NCBI GenBank assembly: GCA_016169945.1
Contig: JADLSH010000155.1
Location: 2,797,501-2,861,500, forward strand
From: Trachythela sp. YZ-2020
Lineage: Eukaryota > Cnidaria > Anthozoa > Malacalcyonacea > Clavulariidae
DNA length: 64,000 nucleotides
Direction: 5' to 3'
Shown: positions 32,817 through 45,500 of the stretch, one piece after another
Position numbering within the stretch: the first letter of the stretch is position 1
How the letters are laid out: the number at the start of each line of letters is the position of its first letter
Translations under genes and position numbers: made by a program
Notes under the pieces: generated by a model
Told to the model about the DNA's origin: nothing
The model's database searches: none
What the model saw: only the letters and a program-made list of their open reading frames with translations

Positions 32817-33175
32817 TTAGTACTTTGGTCTTAAATAAAGAGGTTTTCCCTTTAATATATGATGAATCATCACACCATTTAGTCCATTTTGCACAGCAGC
32901 AAGAGTTTGTGCAACCAGAGCACAGTTCGCTTCCATGAGGATTTCAAAATCAGTATGTGTAGGAATAGGTACCTCTTTTATTGTCAATTCCACTTGCATG
33001 CGTGAATGGTTGACTAAATCCGATTTTAAAGAATGGCCTGGATAAACGTCCAAACAACCGGAGGCGAAATGCAACGTCTGTATGTCAACAATTGATATCT
33101 CTTCGATGGGGATTGGACAAAAAAGCCCTGGAATCTCGACCATCAGTATCGTCATTAGGGCAGTTATTTCAGCCT
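32817..33175 (-). CDS. Candidate last exon of an unidentified protein
   Basis: On the minus strand an acceptor TTACTGTTAG at about 33176 opens a frame in phase 0: AEITALMTILMVEIPGLF, then EEISIVDIQTLHFASGCLD, IPTHTDFEILMEANCALVAQ and LKGKPLYLRPKY before the stop at 32817-32819. Composition is that of an ordinary globular protein rather than a repeat. I do not recognise the family, and no upstream exon was found. Confidence 0.35.
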
Positions 33176-33654
33176 AACAGTAACACTGCTAATGTTAATA
33201 ATGATCAAAGGTAAATACTTTTTATTATTATATTGTAGGGGTGGAAAAGGTTTATTCACCTACCAATACAAATTGGATTTGGTGGGAAGCTACAAGTTGG
33301 CAAATCCTGTTGTTGTTTACCTATTAAGGTGGAATTTCTAATCTAATATGCTTTATAATTAAGACGATTAATACCACTGAAGTATAAATATACATGTAGT
33401 AAATATTAAACTGAAATAATTTATATTAATATTGAAAACAAAATCGAACAAGTAAATGTGGGACAGATACACTAGTCCCACATTTCACCACATTTTATTA
33501 ATAAACAAATGGAAATATTCTGATGCCACTAGTTTATTGCTAAATCTAATGCAATTAAGGTAATTCATTTCACAACCAAGGATTGAATGCTTGTCAAATC
33601 CCCTAACTTTGCCTAGCGGCCTATACCCTTGCAGTGTGAACATTTGATAGGTAC

Positions 33655-33735
33655 ATTAACCTCGTTCCCAGGACATTTCCCTTTTTTGTTATTGGGACGG
33701 CGGAAAATAGCCCTGGCTCCAGGCGGTCCGTTCTG
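33655..33735 (+). repeat. AACCTCGTTCCC-type MITE end, copy 1
   Basis: CCTCGTTCCCAGGACATTTC through TAGCCCTGGCTCC; the reverse-orientation partner is at 43395-43475. GTTCCCAGG-type ends are frequent in anthozoan DNA. Confidence 0.65.
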
Positions 33736-34949
33736 CGATCTTATTGGTTAATGGGAAAGAACGTTATTATTCCAATTTATTCAATTTTGGAATAATTATA
33801 ATAATTAGGTATTTTGATGCCAGGAGTGAACGTTCACGAATGGTCAAGACATATACGAATATCAATACGATTTCTACTTTTTTAACTATATAAACTGTGA
33901 TAAAACATGCAGTGTGCACTAGCAAATACGCATTGTGTTGCGTAGATTATGTTTAATATTTATATAACGTATAAAGGCACCCCTTGGCCCTCGTTTAAGT
34001 TTATTAGTCAGTCTTCAGAGGCACAACAATTTATCTTCATATGTCAATAATACGTGCTTAAAATATGTGTGTTAGTGACTGTTTTACTGATGACTTGATA
34101 TATAGTTAATATATTAACTACGCTTGATATCAGAGCACCGTCACTAGTAAGAAAGTGCTGGCTGATGTCTATGTATTTTAATTACGTGTGTATTTAAATA
34201 TATGACTAACAAGAATAATGCTAGCCTGTGTAATATATAAATCATCCAATTCCAGGTTGGCCACGTTGGACAAAAAGGTGCATTATAGCATTCCTCACTA
34301 TTGTTCTCTGGTGTTATGCAATTTCATGAGCATGCACCGCTGTCCATCAGTCCATGAAGATAGAAATTGGTGCTTTTCATTTGATCACTGATCTGGAAAT
34401 AATACTGGATAACGCAACCTTGCATCACATACATTGCCAGACAATAGAAATCTGCCATTACCAAGGGACCAACTATGCAGTAAAATGACTTCAAACTAAA
34501 AAAATTCCAGATTGCCACATTATTTTAACATATGAAACATCAAATATATTTCAGGCAATACATTTCTAATATTTTCTGCTAAAAATGTTGTCAGTTGTTC
34601 CCTTATTAATGGCTGACTTCCGGCTTCATTTTTAGATACTAGACCCAGTAGTATTTTCCAGATCAGTGGAATTGATCATATGACTTGAGCTGACAGGGGA
34701 GACAGTTAGCTTGCCAGTTCCAAAAACCAGTTTTACCTATGGTTTTGATAAATTTTTGATATTCTATTCTGATGGAACTGGGCTAGCCTAGCTCTTAAAA
34801 AAGACCAGATCCTGAAATTGCTACACCAACATGGAACTTTTGAGCTGGCCTGGCAGTAAGGCAAAATGTGTGCTTCAAGGCATAGGCACCAATCTTATTT
34901 TCTTGCCGGGCTATGAGGGAGCAGCTGCCTCATGTGAGGAAATAACAAA
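33736..34949. other. No gene seen
   Basis: AT-rich sequence; the minus-strand frame at 34324-34518 shows no recognisable content or splice support. Confidence 0.4.
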
Positions 34950-34957
34950 GTGACCTG
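34950..34957 (+). repeat. 8-bp target site duplication of hAT, left
   Basis: GTGACCTG, identical to 39077-39084. Confidence 0.9.
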
Positions 34958-34971
34958 CAGGGGCGTAGCCA
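34958..34971 (+). repeat. hAT left terminal inverted repeat
   Basis: CAGGGGCGTAGCCA; exact reverse complement at 39063-39076 (TGGCTACGCCCCTG). Confidence 0.9.
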
Positions 34972-36218
34972 AGGGGGGGCAAGGGGGGGCGGTCGCCCCC
35001 CCAATCATTCCAGAAACCATTTTTCCAAAACGTTGAAATCCGGGTAGAAAATGGTTGGGGGGGGGGGATGTCATGGTGAAAGAAGGTCAGTTTCCCAGAA
35101 AAAAAACAACTGATTTAATTTATAAATTCTAGAAAAAATCTAGCAAATATGTATGCATTTTTTAACTCTTTCTGGTCGGTCGCATTTTAATTATGTTGTC
35201 GCAAGTTGTCGCAAGAGCACCTTGAGTACGATCTCCTTTGCAAAATATTTACCCCCTGGCAATGAAATTAACACCATTGGAATCCTTACAAAATAAGCTT
35301 TTTAACAGTGGGCTATTTTGCCGACTAAACATTACAGAATCAAAAATACTAAAAGTTTAATCCCAAACATACCTCCAGTCATACTTCAGTTCAAATCAAA
35401 CAATCTTTAATATCTTTTAATATCTTTAATATCTTGAAAGACTTCTAATGGTCGAAATTTAGCTTTTTATCTGTTTGTTTAGGCTGTAAAACGTGCCTTC
35501 GATACGGCTTTTAGAAATATTTATTTTGAATTTTTTTTTATTTATCGGGAATTTTACAGCATTCCCGTAGTTTGACTATATATGGTTTGCCCACGCGCTT
35601 CAGTCCCGACAAAAGATCTTATATAGGTATTGTACCCTGGGAATTCATTCCGCCACTTAAAAAACCATAGCAACAGTCTTTGTTTGTGTTTGGGCCTTTT
35701 CCGGTTGTTTTTGTCTGAAATTCCGGTTTGACCCGTACGCTACATTTCAAATTTCGCCGTAACTTTGTCAATTTTTATTGTGTTTCTTTGCAAGGTGGTC
35801 AGTATGTACTGTTTTTAAAGCTCGTGTATAAAACGGTGTATTAGCGAAGATCACACGGTTTTTAAAACAGAAGTTATAATCGACCAAAGGTACTGAATAT
35901 ATAATTAGTTTACGATAATAATAAATATCAGATTACAAAGGTGTTAAAATTCACGGAGATCTGTAAAACAATGTGTTAGCGATTTGTTTGGCATTAGCCA
36001 AGAAGAGGTGTGTTTGCTGAATCGATTTGTAATCGATTGGTGGTATTTTCGTCCGTATTGGGTGAGGGGCGCCAAAGATACAAGCGCTCAAAGTCATCAG
36101 CTTTTGGAAGCTGATATTCGACGCTACCGTCTAGAAAGATTAATCTGGTTGTAAACTTACCAGTACGGTATATTTAGGCATACATCAAGTTCCTCATTGC
36201 TTTCAATGCAAAATCAAA

Positions 36219-38797
36219 ATGGCGGAAGCTCCTTCAGATCTTATGAATTATTCATATGATCCTTCCGCTCCATTGCCCACAGGTAAAGAATCGAGAGACC
36301 ACGTAATAAGCAAAGGGCCATGCCAGCCAAATAATGTTTCTTTTCCAGAAGACAAGCGAAAACGCAAATTTTTGGTATCTTGGTACGATAAATTTGAGTG
36401 GCTCGAATATTCAGCAGTTAAGGATAAAGCATTTTGTTTCTATTGTAGAATCTTTAATTCCCAGGTATTAAAATGTCCCTATATTTACTATAGTGATAGT
36501 ATATCATAAGTTTTGTAGCTGAATTTGTCAATGCATGACCTAGTTAGCTTCCAAACATTCTCATATCTCAAATGTGGAAAAGTAATCTACTTTTGTCTAT
36601 AAGTGGCTGTATGCATCATGCATGACTGTAATGTGTTTAGGTTGCATCAAAAGGCGACCCAGCATTCATAAAGGTTGGATTTGGAAATTGGAAAAAAAGC
36701 GAAGTTTTCCAAGCATGAAAAATCGGATTGCCACCGGCATTCCAGCCAAGCATATCGTCAATGGAAATATCAAAAACCAGTGGATCACCAAATTAGTGAA
36801 AACGCGGCGAAGCAAGAATATTATCGCCAGCAATTGGTTAGATATGCAAGAGATGTACATGCATTTGTTTAGCTGATATTTTGAACTTAAAGGACCAAAG
36901 ATCCTGAAGTAGCTTTTCTCAATTAGGATGCTGACATTTTACACACTAATTATGTTTTAGGTGAGAACAAATAGAAGTGTCATTGGCAAAATATTTGATG
37001 TTGTTCGAACTGTTGGCAAGCTGAACTTGCCTTTCAGAGGGCGTCGTGAAGATGAGCAATCAATGAATAAGGGTGTATTTAAAGAATTTATTACACATAT
37101 TGCCAAAAGCGATATGGTGTTACAGAATCATTTAAGTACCTCTCCTGGTAATATAAATAAATTCTATAATTTTTGAAATTTTATACTAACTACTGTTATG
37201 ACTAACGACTTCATGCTTGATTGATTGATTTGTAGACAATGCAAAATACACCTCGCCCGAGATTCAAAATGAGATGATAGCAATTATTGGTTCCGGCATT
37301 TTGGATGAAATTATACGACGAGTTAAAGAGGCGAAGTTGTATGCGATAATTGCCGATGAAACACCAGATATGAGCCAAACTGAACAGTTGTCATTGCTTG
37401 TGCGCTATGTTTGGAATGGCGAAGTCGAGGAACGTTTGCTGGCGATGATGCCAATGAACAAAACAACAGCAGAAGCTCTTTTCGAGGCTGTTACCCAAAA
37501 GCTACAGCAACATGGAATAGATGTCGCTCACTTGCGTGGACAGTGTTACGATGGTGCAAACAATGTAGCAGGAGTGCACACTGGCCTGCAAGCGCGAATC
37601 AAAGAGGTTTCACCTTCTGCTCTCTACACTCATTGTTATGCTCATGTTCTCAACCTTGTCATTGTGGATACTATGAGCAATAACAAGATTGCCAGAGAAT
37701 TTTTTGGGACGTTACAGAACCTGTATGTCTTCATCCAGTGTTGAAGACTTTGAATTCATTGTAGCTCTAGAGGTATTTTCAATAATTGAGCTGTCTTTTA
37801 CAGAATAGAAATAATACGAATAATAAAAACTGTTCCTTTTATTCTATTTCAAGGTGCTTAGAAAGTTGCTGCATCTTAGTAAAGGGGTTTCAGACAAGGT
37901 GCCGTCCGAAGGCCTCGACGTTGTTTCCGGATGTGAGTAGCTGGATCTCTCTTACTGCAATTAAGGCTCTCTTCGATGTGATGTGAAGTTTGAAGATTTC
38001 TGGGTTGCAACCCTTGAGAAATGCGCAAAATTGGGAATCGAGGAGCCAAAAGAAAAGCGTCCTCGTAAGCTTCCTCGGAGACTGGATGAGAACCCAGATA
38101 CAACCGCTCAGCCTGCTCAGGTTTCAGTCAAAGACAAGTTTAAATTTTTTTTTACTACAATGTGAGTTTTTTAACACGATTTATAATGTGCCCAATGTTA
38201 TACGTGTATAGAGGTGGTAAATTTCCCAATCTAAAATTTAATTAGGTACTGGATCTTATGAGCAATTCCATTGAAACTCGTTTTGACATGGAAAGTACAA
38301 CCGTCCTCAAAGGCCTTGGATACTTACATCCTTCTCGAATATCCAATTCACAAGCATGGGAAAGCATTTCTGTAGCGGCAAAATGGTTCCAGAATGATAT
38401 CGATTTGGAGGCTTTGGAGAGTGAAATATTTTCGTTGCAGCTATCATCATTGGTAACCGACGTCATTGAAAAGGCCGTATCTGAGAAACGGAATCCCGAA
38501 TTTCTTGATTTGTTCAAGGCTTTACAGACTGGACCCCAGTGTTATGGTTGTGTTAGCAAATTGATGAGAATTGCTTTAACACTTCCAATCACTTCATGTA
38601 GTGCGGAAAGAGTGTTTTCGAAATTGAAGATAGTCAAATCGCGACTGCGATCTACTATGAACCAAAACAGGCTTGAAAACCTTATTATCATGTCGGTGGA
38701 AGTAGATTTGCTGGAGAATCTTGACTTGAACATCCTTGTTCAGAAGTTTACTGATTGTGCACCCAGAAGAATGAATCTGGTTCAGACTTCCTCGTAA
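36219..38797 (+). pseudogene. hAT transposase (zf-TTF, RNase H-like core, hATC dimerisation), decayed
   Basis: Exon 36219-36464 starts MAEAPSDLMNYSYDPSAPLP and carries a TTF-type zinc finger (KAFCFYCRIF). Exon 36641-36854 continues it (FSKHEKSDCHRHSSQ) but has one extra A in the seven-A run at about 36692-36700. Exon 36961-37147: KIFDVVRTVGKLNLPFRGRR. Exon 37236-37743: catalytic IIADETPDMSQTEQLS (first D), RGQCYDGANNVAG (second D), YTHCYAHVLNLVIV. The next part (37744-38245) is scrambled by stops and shifts. Exon 38246-38797 has the hATC region with the catalytic E in ITSCSAERVFSKLK and NRLENLIIMSV. It is similar in build to ZMYM1-like hAT transposases. Cannot make an intact protein now. Confidence 0.85.
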
Positions 38798-39062
38798 AAA
38801 CTGTTTACACGAAGCATTTTGCGAAACATTTTATGTTCTTTAACCGTTCTTTCATATTGACATATTTATTGGTCTGTTCTTTTTTTTAACTTTCTATCAA
38901 CAATAGACGTAAATTATTCTTGTAAATTATTCTCGCCCAGACCTCCAGCACGGGGGAACCCCTATTTTTTAAAATTTTAGGAGCCATAGAATTTTAAATT
39001 TTGCCGGCAGGGATGTCGCCCGACATCCCTTAAATACGCTTGCCCCCCCAAAGTCAGGGCCC

Positions 39063-39076
39063 TGGCTACGCCCCTG
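39063..39076 (-). repeat. hAT right terminal inverted repeat
   Basis: TGGCTACGCCCCTG, pairing with 34958-34971. Confidence 0.9.
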
Positions 39077-39084
39077 GTGACCTG
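39077..39084 (+). repeat. 8-bp target site duplication of hAT, right
   Basis: GTGACCTG, identical to 34950-34957. Confidence 0.9.
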
Positions 39085-40085
39085 GCAACTGTAGGCTGGT
39101 GCAGCGCTCTGAACACTAGGCCACAGAGCAAGTTAACAAGGTAAGGGGTGATGTGAAGTGTATGGTACTAGGAGGGTAACTTATTTTAAATTTTGGACAT
39201 CTTGCCTGCATGATTCTTCAAACTCCTCTTTTATTTGGCTGCCTTTATAAATCCCAGTTAAAATACTCAGACTTCCTGCAGAATCCCTCACCAAAATTTC
39301 CATACAAAAAATTTCCGAGCAAAATTGACCCTACCCCTCTAGAATTCAAACCCCTTCATAGGGAGTACAGCTTTTTAATAAATGGAACTGCCAAATCTTA
39401 GACACAACTTTGGGCTGCACACAAAAAACCAGACTTTCATAATATAACATTGCTAAATTGCTTGTCATTTTTTATGAGCTAAATATTTCTCTTTTAAAAA
39501 TATTACAGTAAAGTATACACCACTTGGCCCTGCCATGCAGCTTACTTTGTTGCAATTACCACACAAATCTTAACGGCTAGAAAAATGTAAACAAGGAAAG
39601 GGGTACATAACATTTCATCTGTGTTTATAAAATGCTAGTGAATAAATATGTATCTTCACCTAATTTCACTGCTGTAGGTTGTCTCCCTTGTTCAAACGTT
39701 TATGTTTAATAATATTATGATTTACTTCCTGTTCGTGCAGCTTTCAACCTGTTCGAACAAACTTTCCGGGACTTCTTGTGGTTGCCTGGCCAAATGGAGA
39801 ACGTCTGCCGTAAATATTCCAGTACCCTTTGTCACATTCATCTATTAAATGTTGCGTTTAGCAAACAAATAACAATCACGACTTTCCCAAAACTGGTTGA
39901 AAGGACTACCACAACATGGTCAAAACATTAAACTTGAAATACCTTTCTAAGAATGAAGGCAATTAATTTCAAGTTATCGTATCAAACAAAACGTTTCTCT
40001 GACCACTCTTAAGTGTCGGCCATTTTAGAAAATATTTTGCATATTAAAATAATTAAATCAAAACCAAAATTTATTACACCCACTA
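39085..40085. other. No gene seen
   Basis: AT-rich sequence with no recognised coding or repeat content. Confidence 0.4.
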
Positions 40086-43000
40086 TATAATAATAATAGT
40101 TTTATTATCCATCTGTTTTATAAAGAATACAATGGATTTACAAGGAAGTGAGAATTAGACTATTTTGTATAACAATATACTATAATATATATTTATATTA
40201 TATGTGAAGTAGAAACTGGTTCAATTTCAAATAATTACCAAATTTATAAATATTTAGAAAGTAAAAATGTTTAAAAACAAGTCTAACTCTCTTTCAGAAG
40301 TGATATAGCTCTAGGAATAAATTATTTTTTATGTCTTTTAGTATGCGATATGATATGTGGCAGTTCATTTGTACTTCTTAATTCGTAATGGTGGTTTATA
40401 ATAGGGGGGATGAATTTGTTGCATGGATTGGTCGGATCACTTTGGATTCTTTGGAATCCTTTTGCGGTAAGATTTTCTCTTCTGTCTTCCAAAGTTTCAA
40501 AATTGTGTCGGGATGCTCCAAGAATTTTCAGGCACCCATTTTGTACAGTCTCTATTTCATCCACAAGGTATTGGGGCAATACGCTCCATATTGGTGCGTT
40601 ATACTCCAATATGGGTCTGATCTTGGATTGGTAACATGTGATACCGACCTCAAGAGGTAAATTGGCTCTATCACATTCTCTCAAGGAGTATAAAAGTTTA
40701 TTTCCTTCCTTTACCATATTTTCAATGTGACAGTTCCATTGCAAATTATTTTGATACCATATACCCAGTAGTTTGTGTCACTTGACTCTTTCCACTACGT
40801 CATTACCAATAGCTAATGATGCAGGCTCTAGGACCGCATTATTGAAACATATCCACATATCTTTAATTTTTTTAGATTTATCGTCATCTTGTTCCTAGTG
40901 GACCATTGTTGTAATGCTTCGAGAATATCTTGCATATGGCTGCATGAACCTTGGGTCACAACTTCGTCTTGCGTGCAATCGTCCACATATTTGCGTGTAT
41001 TTATCGATAGTTGTTCTGGGATTGAAGTCTCAAGATCATTCACGTGGACGTTAAAGAGCGTGTGTGATATCACGGAACCTTGCGGGACTCCCGAAGGACA
41101 TGGTTTAACCGATGATAAGGTTCCTCCAAGTTTAACCTGTTGACTTCTATCCTCCAGGAAACTTCGTGTTAGCTTTGGTTACATTCATTTCGGCGAGCAT
41201 ACTTAGTAAAATTCCATGATCAACGAGGTCGAAGGCTTTGCGGAAGTCTATGAAAAGAGCGTGAACTCCATTTTTTATGGATTTTGAGTTATCTGTAGCA
41301 TTAAACCAATTCTGGGAGATATGGGTAAGTGCACACACTGTTGATCGATTATTAGTGAAGGCATGCTGGCTGTCATTGATCTTTGTGCTGGGAATGTTCA
41401 TTTTGAGTTGTAACTTTTCCAGCACTTAGGCCATTTGGGGTAGTATGGAGATCTGACGGAAGTCATTTTCGATATCTCTGGGTGGTGTAACCTTGGGAAC
41501 TGGAGTGACTAATGCATGTTTATAAGCAGTGGATACTTACAGTACACTGCGTTATACTGGCACAAATAATGTTATGGACAACAGGCGCTAGTTCTTCACA
41601 GTATCGTTTAAGAACGAGGCGGGAATCTTGTCAGACCCAGTAGCTTTTTTGGGGTTGAGTCGTTTTAAGATAGATTTAACCTGTCCAATTGAGGGAATCG
41701 GTGGGCTATCTTTTCTCAAAAAAGGCGCTACGTCGTTAAGACTTGGTAATATGGTTTCAGGAAGGTTTTGTCACGGTTTAGTGAATGTATTCTGCAGTAG
41801 TTCCACGGTATTGGTAGCTCTATCTGACGATACGTTATTAGTTGAATTTTCCCCGTCATAGCCAGCCTGCTGGAATAGTGTCTTGTGCCATTTTGCTGAG
41901 TCGTGTTTGCGTTGGCCTTCCGCCTTCGATTTGTAATATTCTGATTTTGCCTTCTTTATAAGTGTAGATATTTTATCTGCTAGTCGTCTGTACTTGGTCC
42001 TATTAAAAGTGGTGTAAGCTTTTTGTCTTGCTTTGATCTCTTTTTTATATAAGTCGTCATCCATGGCTTGTCAGATGCATGAGCACGTATCGTTGTTTCG
42101 GGTATTATTTCATCTAACATGTCTCTTACGGTATTTGTGAAATTGGTAACTTTATCATCGACATCGTTGATCTGAAAGACTGGCGTCCATTCCCGAAGAT
42201 TCAGTTTTAGGTCGAGTATATTTAGGTTATTGGACTTCAACAGTCGCACTTTACGGGAAAAAGGCTTAACGCTTTGTTTACGTTTAGGACAGCATAATAA
42301 ACATTGGTGATCGGAACGACCAACAGGGGGTAGATGCACAACATCGTTATATAAGTCGGACATATTCGTAAGGATCTGATCTAGGACATTATTTCCTCTT
42401 GTCGCCGCTTTTACAGATTTTTTCATACTAAATCGTCTGCAAAGTCTGCTAAGCTTCATTTGATTAAAATCCCCCATTTTAAATACACCAGCTGTCGGAA
42501 AGTCTCGGAGGACAGAGTCAAGTCCTCTCGTAATATATTCATTCATTTCTCTTTCATTTTCTGCTGACTGCCCTGGTGGGAAATAAACGCCAACGACTAC
42601 GATAGCGCTAATTGGTCTAGGAGTTCTGGTCGGTTAACGTTCGAGTAACAGCCATAGAACCTCTTTGTTGTCTTCTTCCAAAAGTGTTAGACAGGTGGTC
42701 GTACACAGGTATTCACGTATGCTAAAATGCCTCCACCAGGCGTGTGTCGGTCACGACGATAAATATTAAACATGTTTCCAATCGCAATAGCAGCATCAGG
42801 CACGTTCGTATCTAGCCAAGATTCCGTAATCATGACCACGGAGGAGTTATTTAGATTTACAATAGTATACAATTCGTCGACTTTATTTGAAATGTGACAT
42901 ATGTTTGTTAGGAGAATGGACGGTATGGAGCAACTAAGTGGTGTGCCAGATATGTCAATTGAGATGAGATTCCCGGGGTTGTGCTTTCTAAAGTTATATG

Positions 43001-43370
43001 ACCGGGTCGAAATTCTTGCAGGAATGGACATGCAATTAAAATCGAAAAGGTTTATGCTCCGGTTTTCGATTTGTTACTCGAGACATTCATATTGTCGATG
43101 AGTTGTTTGTTTTCTTTGTTTAGGGATTGTATTGTGTCTCTAAGCACTTTAAATTCAGAAGTGTCTTTATTAGTCTTGTCATTGTCCGTTAATGACATCT
43201 CGTTGTCATAGACCATTGTTGCTGAAGGGATGCATCGCTGAATTTGTTGGTTAATTGGTCGTTCTTCACTATGCAGATTTTCCTCATAAGCTTTTAATTT
43301 ATCATTCAAAATGTTTATATTATCTGTTTTCTGTTTATTTTGCCTGGTTAAGTTTTCAGATACGTAATAT
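40086..43370 (-). mobile_element. CR1-like LINE, near full-length, decayed
   Basis: Reading from 43370 down: an ORF1-like coil (IQSLNKENKQLIDNMN), an endonuclease with VVMITESWLDTNVPDA, GGGILAYVN, KMGDFNQMK and GRSDHQCLL (41980-43031), then reverse transcriptase with HALFIDFRKAFDLVDH, SGVPQGSVISHTLF, RKYVDDCTQDE, and the tail IRPILEYNAPIWSVLPQYL to 40322. Stops and shifts occur near 42685, 42590, 41975, 41440, 41145, 40830 and 40745. The minus-strand 3' tail is rich in ATT units near 40090. All catalytic motifs can still be recognised but no ORF is whole. Confidence 0.85.
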
Positions 43371-43394
43371 CTGGGTGTTCGAAGGTCATGTGAC

Positions 43395-43475
43395 CGACCG
43401 GAGCCAGGGCTATTTCCCGCCTTCCCAATAACAAAAAAGGGAAATGCCTTGGGAACGAGGTTGGTACAAGGTAGA
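43395..43475 (-). repeat. AACCTCGTTCCC-type MITE end, copy 2
   Basis: Reverse complement of the family at 33655-33735: GGAGCCAGGGCTATTTCC through CTTGGGAACGAGGTT. Confidence 0.7.
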
Positions 43476-43481
43476 TTTAAA

Positions 43482-44151
43482 CCATAGATATAGGAGAAAT
43501 AGATTGCTGACTCGTAATACGTCACTATATTGACAAATGCGCCAAAATTCAAACAAAATTTGACCGGTTGAGCGGCCATTTTGTATGATGGCGCCTCAAG
43601 TGACTCGATGAACGAAGCTTAATGGGAGCATTTGCTAGATAATAACAGCATTAATTTCACATTACCGTGGAGTGTATTCAATATAGACGCGTTGTGGATG
43701 GTTTTTCTTCGGAATAACAAACATTTGGCTGGTTTCAGTGAGCTCACGGATTGACGTTTTGCAATATTTTTGCCCTTTGGAGCAATGATGTCTAATAGAA
43801 AGTTGAAAGAGTTATCCTGGATTATTTCTAAACAAAATAAAGTGGATTCAGGGCGACAAACTTATGTATTACGAGCTGGCGGCCTAAATATGTGATTTCG
43901 CAGAACTTAAATCAGCATGAATCGAAGGTAATTTGTATTATTTTCCCTGTCAAATTGATGTGTTTATACGTCCACAAGGGCAATAAACATATTAAATGAA
44001 GTATCTTTTCGTGAACGTTGCTGAAAGCGACGTACGTTGACTAGGTCACTTGATGTTTTGACCGGTTCAGCCGCCATTTTGAATTCTTCATGTTGGCGCG
44101 TGCCGTGACCTCGAGTCAGCAATCCATGTTTCCTATATCTATGATTTAAAT
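43482..44151. mobile_element. MITE with ~45-bp inverted termini
   Basis: The left end reads CATAGATATAGG ... GATTGCTGACTCG and the right end gives the reverse complement (CGAGTCAGCAATCC ... CCTATATCTATG). Inside, TTTGACCGGTT.AGC.GCCAT occurs in mirrored positions (about 43558 and 44058), extending the symmetry. ATTTAAA on each side is a probable target duplication. No coding content. The first 40 bases also appear at about 14969-15010. Confidence 0.75.
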
Positions 44152-44450
44152 CCTATCTTTCTATTTTTCAGTGGTTCAGTACCTCATCCACTAGAGCCAC
44201 ATAACCAGACCTCTATGGAAGCATATTCTAGTAAACATGTTGTTCACTCAGAGACAATGTGGCTGCAAAAAACAGTAACAAGTCACTATTGCTACAAGTC
44301 TAATGAGAATGTTAAGGAACTCTTTAAATATATGTTTCCAGATTCTACCATTGCACAGCATTTCACTATGAGTGAAAAGAAGTCAGCATATATTGCCTAC
44401 CATGGAGTTGAAGGCACAAGAAGGCTGCCATATATAGCCTCTCACAAAAA

Positions 44451-45500
44451 TTGCTAGTATTTATGTTTTACTTCATTCTGTCTATAAATCTTTACAAATC
44501 GAAACGTGAGAACAGTTGGCGAAAGTCTATCATCCATTTATATGAAGGAATAAACAACACCAAATCAGAAATCCACGGCGCCCGTCTGAAGCAACGAACA
44601 AGGTCTGATGAAAACATTGCCTTATCGCAGAAACTATCGACAAACAACCAAGCGCTGACACTGATACGTATCTCGACGCAGCTCACTATCGTCAATATAC
44701 TCCTACTCTCAAATGATATAGCTGCAAACCCTGGACCTCTAAATCTAAAATCAACAAAAGGACTTAAGTTTCTACATCTGAATGTTTCTAGTCTGAGAAA
44801 CAAGATGGATCAACTAAAATTATCATCCAATGAAACCAAACCTCACGTCATGTCAATAAATGAAACCTGGCTCAACAAATTGTTCAGTGACGAATTATTT
44901 GCTATGGAAGGATATAATATTAAAGGGTATGATAGAAATAAACACGGCGGTGGTCTGGCCGTCTACATTGCACAATATTTACAACATAAACAAATATATT
45001 TTAATGAAAACCTACACTTTGATGCCAACTTCGAGGCAATATGGATCGAATTAACTCCTGCAAAGTCTAAACCAATCACTACAGGATTCATGTATCGTCC
45101 ACCAAACTTTGATCCAAAAACATTTACTCAAAGCATGGAACTGGCTCTCAATACTTTACGAAATATAAACAATGAAGTTGTCCTAATTGGTGACTTTAAC
45201 TTTGATTTGAAGGGTGGTACTACACCCAACACGGCAGCTCGCAATGTTCTAAATGCTACTAAACTCTGTTATCTAAAACAAATTATTAAAGACTGCACTA
45301 TAATATCTCAACACTCAAGAACACTAATCGACCTCTTTTTTACATCACGCCCAGAACACTATTCCTCCGGAGTCTATCCTGTTGGATTTTCAGATCATTC
45401 AGCAATTGATGCAATAAGGAAAATACATCAAGTCAAACGCCCACCACCAAGATTTATTGATGTAAGAAACTACAAGCCCAAGTGCCATGAAATACTATAG
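44451..45500 (+). CDS. LINE ORF2 N-terminal: 2A-like motif and APE endonuclease
   Basis: 350 codons. A basic N-terminal 85 residues leads to LLLSNDIAANPGP (Asp89-Pro96), a 2A-like ribosome-skipping motif (consensus D-V/I-E-x-N-P-G-P) with the Glu replaced by Ala. The endonuclease follows: FLHLNVSSLRNK, SINETWLN, GGGLAVYIAQ, GFMYRPPN, VLIGDFNFDL and GFSDHSAID, so the catalytic set is complete. The frame ends at KPKCHEIL before the rest of ORF2. The true start may be internal. Confidence 0.75.
   Translation: MLVFMFYFILSINLYKSKRENSWRKSIIHLYEGINNTKSEIHGARLKQRTRSDENIALSQKLSTNNQALTLIRISTQLTIVNILLLSNDIAANPGPLNLKSTKGLKFLHLNVSSLRNKMDQLKLSSNETKPHVMSINETWLNKLFSDELFAMEGYNIKGYDRNKHGGGLAVYIAQYLQHKQIYFNENLHFDANFEAIWIELTPAKSKPITTGFMYRPPNFDPKTFTQSMELALNTLRNINNEVVLIGDFNFDLKGGTTPNTAARNVLNATKLCYLKQIIKDCTIISQHSRTLIDLFFTSRPEHYSSGVYPVGFSDHSAIDAIRKIHQVKRPPPRFIDVRNYKPKCHEIL

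Larger units (their letters stand above)
34958..39076 (+). mobile_element. hAT DNA transposon, complete ends
   Basis: 4119 bp bounded by inverted repeats CAGGGGCGTAGCCA (34958-34971, and 39063-39076 reversed) and by identical 8-bp duplications GTGACCTG. 8-bp duplication plus CAGGGG ends is diagnostic of the hAT superfamily. The interior holds one split transposase gene (36219-38797); the G/C runs near both ends (34972-35000, 39040-39060) extend the inverted symmetry. The first 1.2 kb looks non-coding. Confidence 0.95.

Noticed and set aside
34324..34518. Minus-strand frame with hydrophobic stretch as a membrane exon
   Set aside because: No splice support, no family resemblance, and AT-rich DNA often gives hydrophobic frames.
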